Assembly (NCBI GenBank): GCA_958352885.1
Contig: CATWQI010000001.1
Location: 310,001-374,000 of the forward strand
Direction of reading: 5' to 3'
DNA length: 64,000 nucleotides
DNA from: an uncultured Duncaniella sp.
Lineage (GTDB): Bacteria > Bacteroidota > Bacteroidia > Bacteroidales > Muribaculaceae
The position numbers were made by a program, and so were the translations under genes. The notes beneath the pieces were generated by a model. That model did no database searches. It was not told the origin of the DNA and saw only the letters and a program-made list of their open reading frames with translations. Positions within the stretch are counted from its first letter, which is position 1. Each line of letters opens with the position of its first letter. Shown here one piece after another: positions 46,971 to 56,635 of the stretch.

Positions 46971-47019
46971 CAAAAAAACGTTACAGGCGAGACTCCACGC
47001 AGGAAGTCATCACCCCTTA

Positions 47020-49638
47020 TCAGCCTTTCAGCGCAGCAATTGATGCTGTGATATTTGCTATCTTTGCCTCGGCGTCAGCCAGCTTCTTTCGCTCGCCGTC
47101 GACCACTACTGCTGGAGCGTTGGAAACGAAACGTTCATTGCCGAGTTTCTTCTCAACCGAAGCTTTGAAACCCTTAAGATAGGCAAGTTCCTTGTCAAGT
47201 TTCGCAAGTTCAGCCTCCACATCGATACTGTTAAGCAACGGTACATTATATTCTGTTGTTCCCACCATGAATCCGGCAGCTGCCGCATCCTTCTCCGCAA
47301 CGGAAGCCACACATGTGAGATTTGCAAGCTTCACAATGACGGCTGCCATCGGAACCTCTGCACCAACAACATTGAGCTGAAGCTGCTCGCGGTTCGGTAT
47401 GTTACGCTGCGCACGCACACCGCGCACACCATTAACAATCTCCTTGGCTATCTCCATATCGGCAAGCACTTTCGCATCAACCACATGGACATCAGGCATG
47501 GAAGCATACATCACTGACTCACCTTCACGGCGGTCACCAATGTGCTGCCACAGCTCTTCGGTAATGAATGGCATGAATGGATGGAGAAGGCGAAGCAAGG
47601 AATCAAAGAAATCAATTGTCGCATCGAATGTGGCACGGTCAACAGGCTTCTGATACTCAGGCTTGACCATCTCAAGATACCATGACGAGAATTCGTCCCA
47701 GAAGAGACGGTAAGTAGTCATCAACGCCTCTGAAATGCGGAATTTGTCGAACGAATCGTTCACCTCGGCTATTGCTTCCGACAGTTTGCTATGGAACCAG
47801 CCAATCGCAATCTTCGCACTTTCGGGCTGAAGAGCATTGTCGTCAACCTCCCAGCCCTTGACGAGACGGAAAGCATTCCAAATCTTGTTACAGAAGTTAC
47901 GCCCGTTCTCGCATAGTTTCTTGTCAAAGAATATATCATTGCCGGCAGGAGCTGACAGCATTATACCCATACGGACTCCGTCAGCGCCATAATCTTCTAT
48001 CAGCTTAAGCGGGTCAGGAGAATTGCCAAACTGCTTTGACATCTTTCTGCCTATCTCATCGCGGACAATACCGGTGAAGTAAACATTATTGAACGGCTGC
48101 TTGCCCTCAAACTCATAACCGGCCATAATCATACGTGCGACCCAGAAGAAGATAATATCCGGACCTGTGACAAGGTCGTTAGTAGGATAATAGTACTTTA
48201 TCTCTTCATTATCAGGCTCAAGTATACCATTGAACAGGGAGATGGGCCACAGCCAAGAGGAGAACCATGTATCGAGGCAGTCCTCATCCTGACGCAGGTC
48301 AGCTGCTGTGAGGGAGGCATCTTTTTCATTCGCCATGGCAAGAGCCTCCTCGGCTGTCTCGGCTACGACAAACGAACCGTCCGGAAGATAATATGCCGGC
48401 ACACGGTGACCCCACCAAAGCTGACGTGAAATACACCAGTCGCGTATATCTGTCAGCCAACGGTTATAGGTAGCCTTGAATTTTTCCGGGACAAACTTAA
48501 TGACTCCATCCTCGACCGCAGCAAGCGCAGGGTCAGCGAGCGACTGCATCTTCAGGAACCACTGGTCGCTGAGACGCGGCTCGGTAACTGTATCCTGATT
48601 GCGTTCAGAATATCCGACCTTGTTCTCGTATTCCTCGATCTTCTCTATCAGCCCTGCAGCTTCGAGGTCCTTCGCTATCTGCTCACGCACTGCAAAGCGG
48701 TCCATGCCGACATACATACCGGCAGCCTCACTGATAGTGGCGTCATCGTTGAAAATATCTATTGTCTCCAGCCCGTGCTTCTCACCGAGCATATTGTCAT
48801 TCATATCGTGAGCGGGAGTCACTTTCAGACAACCTGTGCCGAAATTGATATCCACATAATCATCCTCAATGACGGGAATTTCACGGTTGACCAACGGAAC
48901 TATCACCTTCTTGCCACGGAGATGCTGGTTCTTGGGGTCCTCAGGATTGATACACATCGCAGTGTCGCCCATTATGGTTTCAGGACGTGTGGTTGCGACG
49001 ATTGCATATCCATCCTCCCCTACTATCTTATAGCGGAGATAGTATAGTTTGGAGTGCTCCTCCTTATATATAACCTCGATGTCGGACAGTGCGGTCTTTG
49101 CCTTGGGATCCCAATTGACCATACGCTTGCCTCGGTAAATCAGACCTTTGCGATACAGATCAACAAACACACGGATTACGCTTTTGGAACGGATGTCATC
49201 CATGGTGAACGCCGTACGCTCCCAGTCACATGACGCACCGAGCTTTTTAAGCTGCTCCAGGATTATTCCACCATGCTTCTCCTTCCATTCCCAGGCATGC
49301 TCGAGGAATTGCTCACGTGTAAGGTCACTCTTTCTGATGCCTTCGGCTGCAAGCTTATTCACCACCTTGGCTTCAGTTGCTATGGCAGCGTGGTCTGTAC
49401 CGGGTACCCAGAGGGCATTTTTGCCAAGAAGGCGGGCACGGCGGATAAGAATGTCCTGAATAGTATTGTTGAGCATGTGCCCCATGTGGAGGATACCTGT
49501 CACGTTAGGGGGCGGTATCACTATTGTATAAGGCTCGCGGGCATCAGGCTCGGAGTGAAACAGACGGTGTTTCAGCCAATAGGCATACCATTTATCCTCA
49601 ACGGCTTTAGGGTCGTATTTGGTGGCTAATTCTTCCAT
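47020..49638 (-). CDS. valS: Valyl-tRNA synthetase
   Basis: An 872-residue class I aminoacyl-tRNA synthetase that charges tRNA-Val. The HIGH-type motif lies in PPPNVTGILHMGHM near residue 43. The editing (CP1) domain carries ATTRPETIMGD near 220. The KMSKS motif appears as GRKMSKQFGNSPD near 525. An anticodon-binding domain and a C-terminal coiled coil (about 805-872; ELAKLDKELAYLKGF) complete the enzyme. Length is normal for the bacterial enzyme. A TAATTTTG element lies 39 bp upstream. All signature residues are present. Confidence 0.97.
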   Translation of the reverse strand: MEELATKYDPKAVEDKWYAYWLKHRLFHSEPDAREPYTIVIPPPNVTGILHMGHMLNNTIQDILIRRARLLGKNALWVPGTDHAAIATEAKVVNKLAAEGIRKSDLTREQFLEHAWEWKEKHGGIILEQLKKLGASCDWERTAFTMDDIRSKSVIRVFVDLYRKGLIYRGKRMVNWDPKAKTALSDIEVIYKEEHSKLYYLRYKIVGEDGYAIVATTRPETIMGDTAMCINPEDPKNQHLRGKKVIVPLVNREIPVIEDDYVDINFGTGCLKVTPAHDMNDNMLGEKHGLETIDIFNDDATISEAAGMYVGMDRFAVREQIAKDLEAAGLIEKIEEYENKVGYSERNQDTVTEPRLSDQWFLKMQSLADPALAAVEDGVIKFVPEKFKATYNRWLTDIRDWCISRQLWWGHRVPAYYLPDGSFVVAETAEEALAMANEKDASLTAADLRQDEDCLDTWFSSWLWPISLFNGILEPDNEEIKYYYPTNDLVTGPDIIFFWVARMIMAGYEFEGKQPFNNVYFTGIVRDEIGRKMSKQFGNSPDPLKLIEDYGADGVRMGIMLSAPAGNDIFFDKKLCENGRNFCNKIWNAFRLVKGWEVDDNALQPESAKIAIGWFHSKLSEAIAEVNDSFDKFRISEALMTTYRLFWDEFSSWYLEMVKPEYQKPVDRATFDATIDFFDSLLRLLHPFMPFITEELWQHIGDRREGESVMYASMPDVHVVDAKVLADMEIAKEIVNGVRGVRAQRNIPNREQLQLNVVGAEVPMAAVIVKLANLTCVASVAEKDAAAAGFMVGTTEYNVPLLNSIDVEAELAKLDKELAYLKGFKASVEKKLGNERFVSNAPAVVVDGERKKLADAEAKIANITASIAALKG

Positions 49639-49676
49639 AAATTAATCTTAATGATTGGAGTGATGTTATTTGGCTG

Positions 49677-49684
49677 CAAAATTA
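49677..49684 (-). promoter_or_regulatory. -7 element of the valS promoter
   Basis: TAATTTTG on the minus strand, about 39 bp before the valS start; no clear -33 partner. Confidence 0.45.
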
Positions 49685-49699
49685 CAAAAATTTTCGCAT

Positions 49700-49741
49700 A
49701 AAAACATCAGAGCAAGAAACATAATGATTTCCTGCTCTGAT
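49700..49741 (-). terminator. Terminator of the rhamnose operon
   Basis: ATCAGAGCAAGAAA (49706-49719) pairs with TTTCCTGCTCTGAT (49728-49741) with one mismatch, and GTTTTTA follows on the minus strand. Confidence 0.75.
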
Positions 49742-49787
49742 ATAGTGATTCCGAAAGTCCGGCGTATAGCCGATGCGGCTAAGGGAA

Positions 49788-51215
49788 TCAGTGGAGTATT
49801 GTCTGCGCCTTTCCTTCAGGTGTGAGTGAGAAAATCGGCGTATCACCGTTTTCCGGATCCACCTTGTAATAATGCACTGCACTATCATTGACACGAGGAT
49901 AATATGTGTCAAGAAGCTTGACCATTTCAGCTCCCGCCCATATCACCGGACCATAGCCATGGGCTGCCTTGGTGCTTACGGGACGATAATAATAGTACGC
50001 AGGGTCAAAACCCATACCGGTACCGACACAAACACCTTCCACTTCACCCCGTGGAGTAATCTTAGTGTTTACTGCCTCCCATGCAAGATGGGCGACAGGT
50101 CCGTAAGCGGTAGCGTCGAGCCAGCCTTGGTTGATGCCATGTGCTATACAATACGCAAATATAGCGGTAGCGGATGTCTCTTCGTAGGAGTCATTGCGGT
50201 CAAGGAGCTGATGCCAGAATCCGTCTTTGGTCTGGAGGTCAGCGAGACTGCGGATGTGCGAGCGGTATACGTCGAGCAATTCCGCTCTACGCGGATGAGA
50301 TTCCGGGAGGGCGTCAAGGAGCTGGCTGAGGGTAAGTATTGCCCAACCGTTCGCTCTGCCCCATGCCATGGACGGCTGCTCAGGGAGTCCTTCAACATAT
50401 CCGTGGCGGAAAAGCCTCTTCTCTGGCATCCACATGCGCTTGATAAATAGAGTGGCGACACGTGCCGCCTCATCGAGGTGGCGAGGCTCGCCGGTGTACA
50501 CGGTGCGGGTCGCCATGGCAGGTAGAGCCATGAACATATCATCAAGCCACACCGCATCAGCGTGGGGACGCATGCGCGCTATGGTTCCGTCCGAAAGCAG
50601 ATGTGTACCGCTGTCCACTATGGCGTAATAACGCTCTATCACATCTGAGAGATGAAGCGTAGAGTCGGACAGTGCCGCCTCCATGAATGCGCCTGACATA
50701 GCTCCTGCATCATCAAGAGTTGCAGGAGACACCACCATACGCATCTGTCCGTCACGCTTGCCTGTACGTTGTGCGAGTTCAGCGAAAGCAGGAGCATTGT
50801 CAGCGAGAAAGCCTACACGGTCTGTCACGTACGCTTTGTACTTGGGATCGTCGAGCAACTCTGAAGCCGCAAGGAGAGCCTTGTACATCACACCCCACTC
50901 ATAGCTGGTGAGACGGAAGGTTCCCTGGTTCAGTTTAGCATCGTCCGGAAGACGGGTTAGGTCCGTGACAGTGTTGCCTTCGCCATCCACCACCTTGGCA
51001 GGGGTCACGGAATCAATATAGGCAAACACACGGTCGACAGTGGCGCGAACTGAATCGACAGACAGCGCACCGTAAGGTGTCGTGTAATCGGGCTGGAGGA
51101 GATGGAGAGGCGAAGTCGAGTCATTGATTTCCTCGGCTTTCTTTCCACCGCCGTCCGAACAAGAACACGCCGCCAGTGCGACACCGGCGGCGAGTATGAG
51201 GGAAGTTCGTTTCAT
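49788..51215 (-). CDS. GH105 unsaturated rhamnogalacturonyl hydrolase, lipoprotein
   Basis: A 475-residue lipoprotein (signal with Cys in ACSC). The (alpha/alpha)6-barrel signatures of GH105 are present: WLDDMFMALP with Asp225 as the expected catalytic acid, SMAWGRANGWAI near 285, GFWHQLLD near 340 and YEETSATAIFAY near 352. Family enzymes hydrate and remove the unsaturated uronic acid left at the non-reducing end by pectin lyases. This pairs logically with the PL11 lyase upstream and releases rhamnose-containing products. Last gene of the operon. Confidence 0.92.
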   Translation of the reverse strand: MKRTSLILAAGVALAACSCSDGGGKKAEEINDSTSPLHLLQPDYTTPYGALSVDSVRATVDRVFAYIDSVTPAKVVDGEGNTVTDLTRLPDDAKLNQGTFRLTSYEWGVMYKALLAASELLDDPKYKAYVTDRVGFLADNAPAFAELAQRTGKRDGQMRMVVSPATLDDAGAMSGAFMEAALSDSTLHLSDVIERYYAIVDSGTHLLSDGTIARMRPHADAVWLDDMFMALPAMATRTVYTGEPRHLDEAARVATLFIKRMWMPEKRLFRHGYVEGLPEQPSMAWGRANGWAILTLSQLLDALPESHPRRAELLDVYRSHIRSLADLQTKDGFWHQLLDRNDSYEETSATAIFAYCIAHGINQGWLDATAYGPVAHLAWEAVNTKITPRGEVEGVCVGTGMGFDPAYYYYRPVSTKAAHGYGPVIWAGAEMVKLLDTYYPRVNDSAVHYYKVDPENGDTPIFSLTPEGKAQTILH

Positions 51216-51255
51216 AAATTCCTATCCGGGACTATCTTTGAAAGATTATCTCAAT

Positions 51256-52065
51256 TTACTTGGGAAGATTGAATGCGACAGTCATCTCACGCATCTGTTC
51301 GTCTGACATACCGTCAGGCTCGAAACCCATATTCTTGGCGCAGATGTAGATCTGAGCAGACTTGTTGAGCACGTCAACCTGGTCAAATGCCTGCATGATA
51401 TCTTTCTCCACGGCAAACACGCCATGCTTCTCCCAGAGAGTCACATCATAGTCACCGAGTTCCTTGATAGTAGAGTCGGCGAGTTCATTTGAGCCAGGGA
51501 GCTGATAAGGAATAATGCCGAGACCGCGTGGACAGAAAGCCTTGGTTTCGGGTATCATGCTCCAGAGCAGGCGAGTTGCAACATCCTTCTCAAGATACTT
51601 CTTGCAGTGTGACATTGCCACGAGCTCGATGGGATGGGTATGAAGCGATGCCTTGTAGTCAGAACCTATGCCTATGAGGTAATTGTGCACAGCAAGGTGC
51701 GACGGGAGCTCCGAGGTAGGTTTCACAGGATTGTCAGCGATGATGACATACGATGCGCAGTCATCGAGAATACGGATTACAGAGCCGTTCTCCATAGGCC
51801 AGCGGGCAAGGTCGCGCATACGCTTGTTGGTACCCTTGCAGAAGAAGTAGCACCCCTTGATGTTGGGAAGAGTTGCACCGATAGGATACACCGGGCTGAT
51901 AGCAGGCATGGCACGAATCTCATCGTCAACATGCTCTGTGATATTCACTGTGATGTTACCACCGTTACGCTCAGCCCATCCTTTTTGCCAAAGATAGCCG
52001 GCAGTTTCAGCAACAAGTTCCACCTCGCGGGCGAGGGCTGGACGGTTTTCAAGAATTGATTTCAT
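51256..52065 (-). CDS. rhaD: Rhamnulose-1-phosphate aldolase
   Basis: A 269-residue class II aldolase that splits L-rhamnulose 1-phosphate into dihydroxyacetone phosphate and L-lactaldehyde. The frame is open back to 52137, but the Met at 52065 aligns with the family start and gives the normal length (E. coli about 274). Zinc ligands are His142 and His144 in SLHTHPIEL and His214 in WEKHGVF. The N-terminal phosphate-binding segment ERNGGNITV is intact. It lies between rhaT and GH105 in the rhamnose operon. Confidence 0.96.
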   Translation of the reverse strand: MKSILENRPALAREVELVAETAGYLWQKGWAERNGGNITVNITEHVDDEIRAMPAISPVYPIGATLPNIKGCYFFCKGTNKRMRDLARWPMENGSVIRILDDCASYVIIADNPVKPTSELPSHLAVHNYLIGIGSDYKASLHTHPIELVAMSHCKKYLEKDVATRLLWSMIPETKAFCPRGLGIIPYQLPGSNELADSTIKELGDYDVTLWEKHGVFAVEKDIMQAFDQVDVLNKSAQIYICAKNMGFEPDGMSDEQMREMTVAFNLPK

Positions 52066-52245
52066 ATTTTTTGAACATTTAGAGTCTTGGGAATCATTAC
52101 CGAATGGCGGACACAATGCACACGCATATGTGACCACTCCCGGGAAATGACATCCTAATCTTCATGTCCGTAAACCCGAAAAGGTCTGCGGAACGTAAAC
52201 ATTTAAAACTATTTTAGAAACTGATTAATTTAATATCACAGTCCC

Positions 52246-53283
52246 TTAACCGATTAACTGTGGAAGGAAGCACGACACTATGAGCACCACAATACCCACT
52301 ACAAGCACTGCGATAGTCTTGGATGAGCATCCTTTCCATTCTTTCAGGATAATACCCCATACGTTGGAGAACACAACGTTAAGTGCCATAAGGATACAGA
52401 ACGAGAGTGTCATCAGCGTAGGTGACTCGGTGAGGAATCCCTTTCCGAGTGCGAGACCGAAGAACTGGCTGTACCAGAGTGCGCCTGCCAGAAGGGAGAA
52501 GAAGAGGTTGTTGACCAACACTCCGCCCTTGGCATAGTCACCCCAGGTATGGTTCTTCTGATTCTGATAGAAGCAATACACGGCATTGGTGACAAAACCG
52601 CCCAGAGTCACCAGTAAGGTGGCAGGGAGGGTCTTGAACATGTCGGGGGTCAGGGAGCCGAAATTGATGCCGCTGCCGAATTCGAGCCCGACGTTAAAAC
52701 ATCCGCTCATGAAACCGGCAAGCAGCGCTATGGTTATACCTTTCGGGAAATTAAAGTCCTTGACTGCCGCCTTCTTCTCCTCCTCGCTGAGTGAAGCAGC
52801 TTTCATTGAGCCGGCGATACCGATGATGGCAATACCGATAAGAGTAACCACCACTCCGAGAATCACAGCGAACGTAAGCTGTGACAGCGGGTCATTTTCA
52901 GGGAAAAAGATGTTGAGCAGCACAGGACCCATGATGGTGCCGAGTCCGGCACATGTTCCAAGTGCTATCGACTGTCCGAGTGCCACTCCGAGGTAGCGCA
53001 TCGAAAGTCCGAATGTCAGACCGCCAACACCCCAGAGCACACCGAAGAGGATAGTCATCCAGATGTTGAACGATTGCTCCGCCGTGAAAAGCTCAGTCAG
53101 AGAGTGTCCGGCAGGCACGGCGAGAAGCGCACCAAGAAACGGCAGAATCAGCCATGCGAAGACACCCTGGACTATCCAGTAGCTCTCCCAGCTCCATGAC
53201 TTAATTTTGTTAATCGGCACATAACAGCTCGACTGGCAGAAAGCGCCGACAGCTATTATAAGTAGACCTATTATTAAATCCAT
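52246..53283 (-). CDS. rhaT: L-rhamnose/proton symporter
   Basis: A 345-residue inner-membrane protein with about ten hydrophobic helices, matching the RhaT family (drug/metabolite-transporter-like fold). The Met at 53283 (MDLIIGLLIIAVGAFCQSS) is the family start; the upstream extension to 53310 overlaps a hairpin and is unlikely. Segments such as FCQSSCYVPINKIKSWSWESYW near 16-37 and GAFVTNAVYCFYQN-like sequence in the middle agree with RhaT. It imports L-rhamnose for the isomerase and aldolase encoded beside it. An intercistronic hairpin sits just upstream. Confidence 0.95.
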   Translation of the reverse strand: MDLIIGLLIIAVGAFCQSSCYVPINKIKSWSWESYWIVQGVFAWLILPFLGALLAVPAGHSLTELFTAEQSFNIWMTILFGVLWGVGGLTFGLSMRYLGVALGQSIALGTCAGLGTIMGPVLLNIFFPENDPLSQLTFAVILGVVVTLIGIAIIGIAGSMKAASLSEEEKKAAVKDFNFPKGITIALLAGFMSGCFNVGLEFGSGINFGSLTPDMFKTLPATLLVTLGGFVTNAVYCFYQNQKNHTWGDYAKGGVLVNNLFFSLLAGALWYSQFFGLALGKGFLTESPTLMTLSFCILMALNVVFSNVWGIILKEWKGCSSKTIAVLVVGIVVLIVSCFLPQLIG

Positions 53284-53289
53284 ATTTAG

Positions 53290-53347
53290 AAGGTTGATAG
53301 TTAAGGTCAAAGGTTAAGGGGTGGAAGCCCCTTAACCTTACAACCTT
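53290..53347 (-). repeat. Intercistronic hairpin between rhaA and rhaT
   Basis: AAGGTTAAGGGG (53310-53321) and CCCCTTAACCTT (53328-53339) form a perfect 12-bp stem with a 6-nt loop. Outer AAGGTTG and CAACCTT copies could extend it. It ends about 27 nt before the rhaT start and could stabilise or attenuate the mRNA. Confidence 0.6.
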
Positions 53348-53374
53348 CATTTTCAATTAAATGAAGTGAATGTC

Positions 53375-54628
53375 TTAACGCTTGGATGTTACGTTTGCCT
53401 CGTAAGTCTCGATTTCGGGGATGAACGCTTCACCTACGGGCACGTTGTTCTTGAGGCAGAACATGTCGTAAACGGCATTCCAGGGGAGGTTCTTGCACTC
53501 TTCAAGGAGAGCGAGACGCTGGAATTTCTTGTCAGCGAGTTCATACTTGCGGAGGGTCTCGGTGGGCTCGAGGAGGGCGCGGAGCATGCACTTCTGAGCG
53601 GCACGGCTACCGATTACATATGCACCGATACGGTTGAGAGTGCCGTCGAAGTAGTCAAGACCATAGTGAACACGGTTGAGAGCGCCTGCGCGAACGATTT
53701 CGCTGAAGAGATCCATTGTAGGATCATCCATGATAGTAACATGGTCAGAGTCCCAACGGATAGGACGTGACACATGGAGCATGAGCTCAGGCACGAAGAG
53801 AAGCATCGCCGACACCTTGTCTGCCACACTTTCGGTGGGATGAAAGTGACCGGTGTCAAGAGTAATCATCATATCGTTCTTGGATGCGTAAGCGGTATAG
53901 AAGTCGTTAGAACCTACTGTGTAGCTTTCAAGACCGATACCGAACACCTTTGACTCAACACAGTCCTTCATCCAGTCGTACTTGTGTGCGAAAATCTGGT
54001 CAAGAGAGTCCTTGAGGAGCTCACGGTACATGAGACGGTTGACAGTGATATCCTTTGAGCCGTCATGTACCCAAGTGTTCATGATACAGGGATCCTGCTG
54101 AGCCTCGCCGATAGCCTGTGAGATGGCGCGGCAACGCTTTGAATGCTCAATCCAGAAATCACGGATACCCTTGTCAGGGTTAGAGAGGCTAAGGTCGCCG
54201 CTCTTGGGGTGAGAGAATGATGTTGAGTTGAAGTCAAGTTTGATATCGTTTGCCTTGCCCCAGTCAATCCAGCTCTGGAAATGCTCTACCGAGCACTGGT
54301 CACGGTCAACGAATTTGCCGCCGAAGTCACCGTAAATTTCGTGAAGATTGAGACGGTGCTTGCCGGGTATGAGCGACATTGCGTAAAGAATGTCGGCACG
54401 GAGCTCGTCGATATTGCGGGCTTTGCCGGGATAGTTGCCGTTAACCTGAATACCACCGGTGAGTGCGCCACCCTGGTTCTCAAATCCAGCAACGTCATCA
54501 GCCTGCCAGCAGTGCATGCTGAGGTGGAAATCCTGCATTTGGTCAAGTACTTTGTCTGTGTCGACGCCGATAGCGGCGTAGCGTTCTTTGGCTATTTCAT
54601 AAGCCTGCTTGATTGATTCTGGTTTCAT
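53375..54628 (-). CDS. rhaA: L-rhamnose isomerase
   Basis: A 417-residue cytoplasmic enzyme that converts L-rhamnose to L-rhamnulose; length equals the E. coli protein (419). Family segments include HCWQADDVAGFE near residue 39, KLDFNSTSFSHPKSGDLSLSNPDKG (metal and substrate region) near 155 and DTGHFHPTESVADK near 270. Metal-binding acidic and His residues are in place. It precedes rhaT in the operon. Confidence 0.97.
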   Translation of the reverse strand: MKPESIKQAYEIAKERYAAIGVDTDKVLDQMQDFHLSMHCWQADDVAGFENQGGALTGGIQVNGNYPGKARNIDELRADILYAMSLIPGKHRLNLHEIYGDFGGKFVDRDQCSVEHFQSWIDWGKANDIKLDFNSTSFSHPKSGDLSLSNPDKGIRDFWIEHSKRCRAISQAIGEAQQDPCIMNTWVHDGSKDITVNRLMYRELLKDSLDQIFAHKYDWMKDCVESKVFGIGLESYTVGSNDFYTAYASKNDMMITLDTGHFHPTESVADKVSAMLLFVPELMLHVSRPIRWDSDHVTIMDDPTMDLFSEIVRAGALNRVHYGLDYFDGTLNRIGAYVIGSRAAQKCMLRALLEPTETLRKYELADKKFQRLALLEECKNLPWNAVYDMFCLKNNVPVGEAFIPEIETYEANVTSKR

Positions 54629-54705
54629 GATATTCTTTATAATTTATGAGTTTATTTTATTCCGTAACAAATGTAATTATATTTTCGGAGTTATGCAAAC
54701 ATATG

Positions 54706-56532
54706 TCACTCCATATCAGGACCGAAGTAGAAACCCGGCTGTGTTGGCTGATTGTACGCCACATTTTGGGCTGCCACGCTCAGTCGGTACGGTATATCCT
54801 CCACAAACGGATAGAAGCGGCGCTCGGTGGGGATAGTCGTGACGTAGAGACGCAATTCGGAGCTGTCGGGCGTGCGCATGAGGACTTCCTCACGCCAGTC
54901 ACCGATGATGTCACCCTGCAGGCATGGATTTGCCTTAGTCCCATTATTGGACACAGCGCCTTCCATCACCAGGAGCTTGTCGAGCTTGCCTGTCTCCCAG
55001 TTATATTTGGTGATTTCGTTACCGTCCAGGAGCTCACGGAGCAAATCTCCGTCCCACCATACCGCCATATTGACCGGCACAGTACATTTTGCCTCTCCGG
55101 AGAACCCGAAAGGCTGTATCACCTCGCCTGCGAACGAGAGGATGCCGCCTGTATTGGGCGACCACAGTTCATTGCCCGGGTAGCGAGGGTCTATGTCTGC
55201 ACTCATACAGCGCCCTATGTCCTTATCGCTGGGATACTGGAGTATAACCTTGCCGGTTGCAGCCTCGCGGAGAGTCGTACCGTCACGGCGGTTCTCGTGG
55301 CAACCCCATATGTAATATTTCTCATTCTTGATGTCAGAGATAAGATGAAGAGCGTCTCCATGTCCCATACGTGTGGAATGGAGGCCGGTGCCGTCATTGT
55401 TCACCACCATCTGACCGTAGATAATCTCGTCGCAGCCGTCACCGTCGACATCTGCCACTCGGAGATTGTGGTTACCCTGACCGGCATAATCGCCGCATCC
55501 GGGGTTATCACTGTCAAAAGTCCAGCGGTTTGTAAGATTCTTGCCATCCCAGTCAAAGGCTGCAAGCACCGAGCGTGTGTAATACCCGCGGCACATCACC
55601 ACAGAGGGACGCACGCCGTCAAGATATGCCACGCAGGAAAGGAATCTGTCGGAACGGTTGGCATACGAGTCACCCCAATCCTGCAAGTTGCCACGCTCAG
55701 GGATATAGTCGATGGTCTGCATCGCCTCGCCGGTCCTGCCGTTGAACACTGTAAGATACTCCGGGCCTGACACTATGCGTCCTTTGAGGTTACGCCAGTC
55801 TGCCTTCCTGGAACCAATGAGGCGACCGGTGCCGTCAACTGTGCCGTCAGCGGTCTTGCACACAAGTTCAGCGCATCCGTCACCGTCGAGGTCATACACC
55901 ATAAATTGTGTATAGTGCGCACCTGCGCGTATATTATGCCCGAGGTCAATGCGCCAAAGGCGAGTGCCGTCAAGCTTGTAGCAATCTATCAGCACATTGC
56001 CGGTCAAGCCGTTGTGAGCATTGTCATGAGCATTTGACGGATCCCATTTGAGGAATATTTCATATTCGCCGTCACCGTCTACATCGCCTATCGACGCATC
56101 GTTGGCGGAATAAGTATACTCCTTGCCGAATTCGTCAACTTCATCTGCCGGACGCTCGATAGGAATGGGTAGGTAACCGACCGGCGCATTTTCCGCCAGG
56201 CGGAAATAGCCATCCGGCACATTCGCAGCTTTTCCTGCCGCACGCACCGTATAGGTCACAGGTGCGGTGCCGGTATAGGTATCTGTATAAAATGTAGCCC
56301 CGGTGATAGGCTTTTTGTTTATCTTCTTACCGTCACGGTACACATTAAACGCTATGTTCTTGGGGTCGGATGACAGATACCGCCAGCTCACCGCAACCTT
56401 CTCGGGCGATTCGCGCACGGCAACCACTCCCCTACCCAGCTTTTCACGCTGGAGCTTGGTCATGTCATATTTCCCCTGTGCCACTGCTATAAGCGAGACA
56501 AAGAGGAGTGCAAACATCAGTATTTTTTTCAT
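54706..56532 (-). CDS. PL11 rhamnogalacturonan lyase
   Basis: A 608-residue secreted enzyme (signal peptide ending AVAQG). The YesW/YesX-type layout is clear: an N-terminal beta domain with LGRGVVAVR near 32, then an eight-bladed propeller with calcium loops DVDGDGEYEIF, DLDGDGCAEL and DVDGDGCDEI. DIDPRYPGNELW, ADGTVDGTG and GDWREEVLMR segments are typical of PL11. It cleaves the rhamnogalacturonan I backbone by beta-elimination and leaves an unsaturated end for the GH105 enzyme. It lies between rhaM and rhaA. Confidence 0.95.
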   Translation of the reverse strand: MKKILMFALLFVSLIAVAQGKYDMTKLQREKLGRGVVAVRESPEKVAVSWRYLSSDPKNIAFNVYRDGKKINKKPITGATFYTDTYTGTAPVTYTVRAAGKAANVPDGYFRLAENAPVGYLPIPIERPADEVDEFGKEYTYSANDASIGDVDGDGEYEIFLKWDPSNAHDNAHNGLTGNVLIDCYKLDGTRLWRIDLGHNIRAGAHYTQFMVYDLDGDGCAELVCKTADGTVDGTGRLIGSRKADWRNLKGRIVSGPEYLTVFNGRTGEAMQTIDYIPERGNLQDWGDSYANRSDRFLSCVAYLDGVRPSVVMCRGYYTRSVLAAFDWDGKNLTNRWTFDSDNPGCGDYAGQGNHNLRVADVDGDGCDEIIYGQMVVNNDGTGLHSTRMGHGDALHLISDIKNEKYYIWGCHENRRDGTTLREAATGKVILQYPSDKDIGRCMSADIDPRYPGNELWSPNTGGILSFAGEVIQPFGFSGEAKCTVPVNMAVWWDGDLLRELLDGNEITKYNWETGKLDKLLVMEGAVSNNGTKANPCLQGDIIGDWREEVLMRTPDSSELRLYVTTIPTERRFYPFVEDIPYRLSVAAQNVAYNQPTQPGFYFGPDME

Positions 56533-56635
56533 CCAAACAAAACTTTATTTCAATTGCCAACTGCCGATTGTCCGTGCGGCAATCCGATCGCCGGTAAGAC
56601 AACCGTCAACTGCCAATCGTCAATTATCAAATACC

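Noticed and set aside
54646..55770. A 374-codon plus-strand open frame across the PL11 gene
   Set aside because: It lies entirely antisense to a clear rhamnogalacturonan lyase, has no family features and has the Cys/His/Ile-rich composition of a mirror frame.
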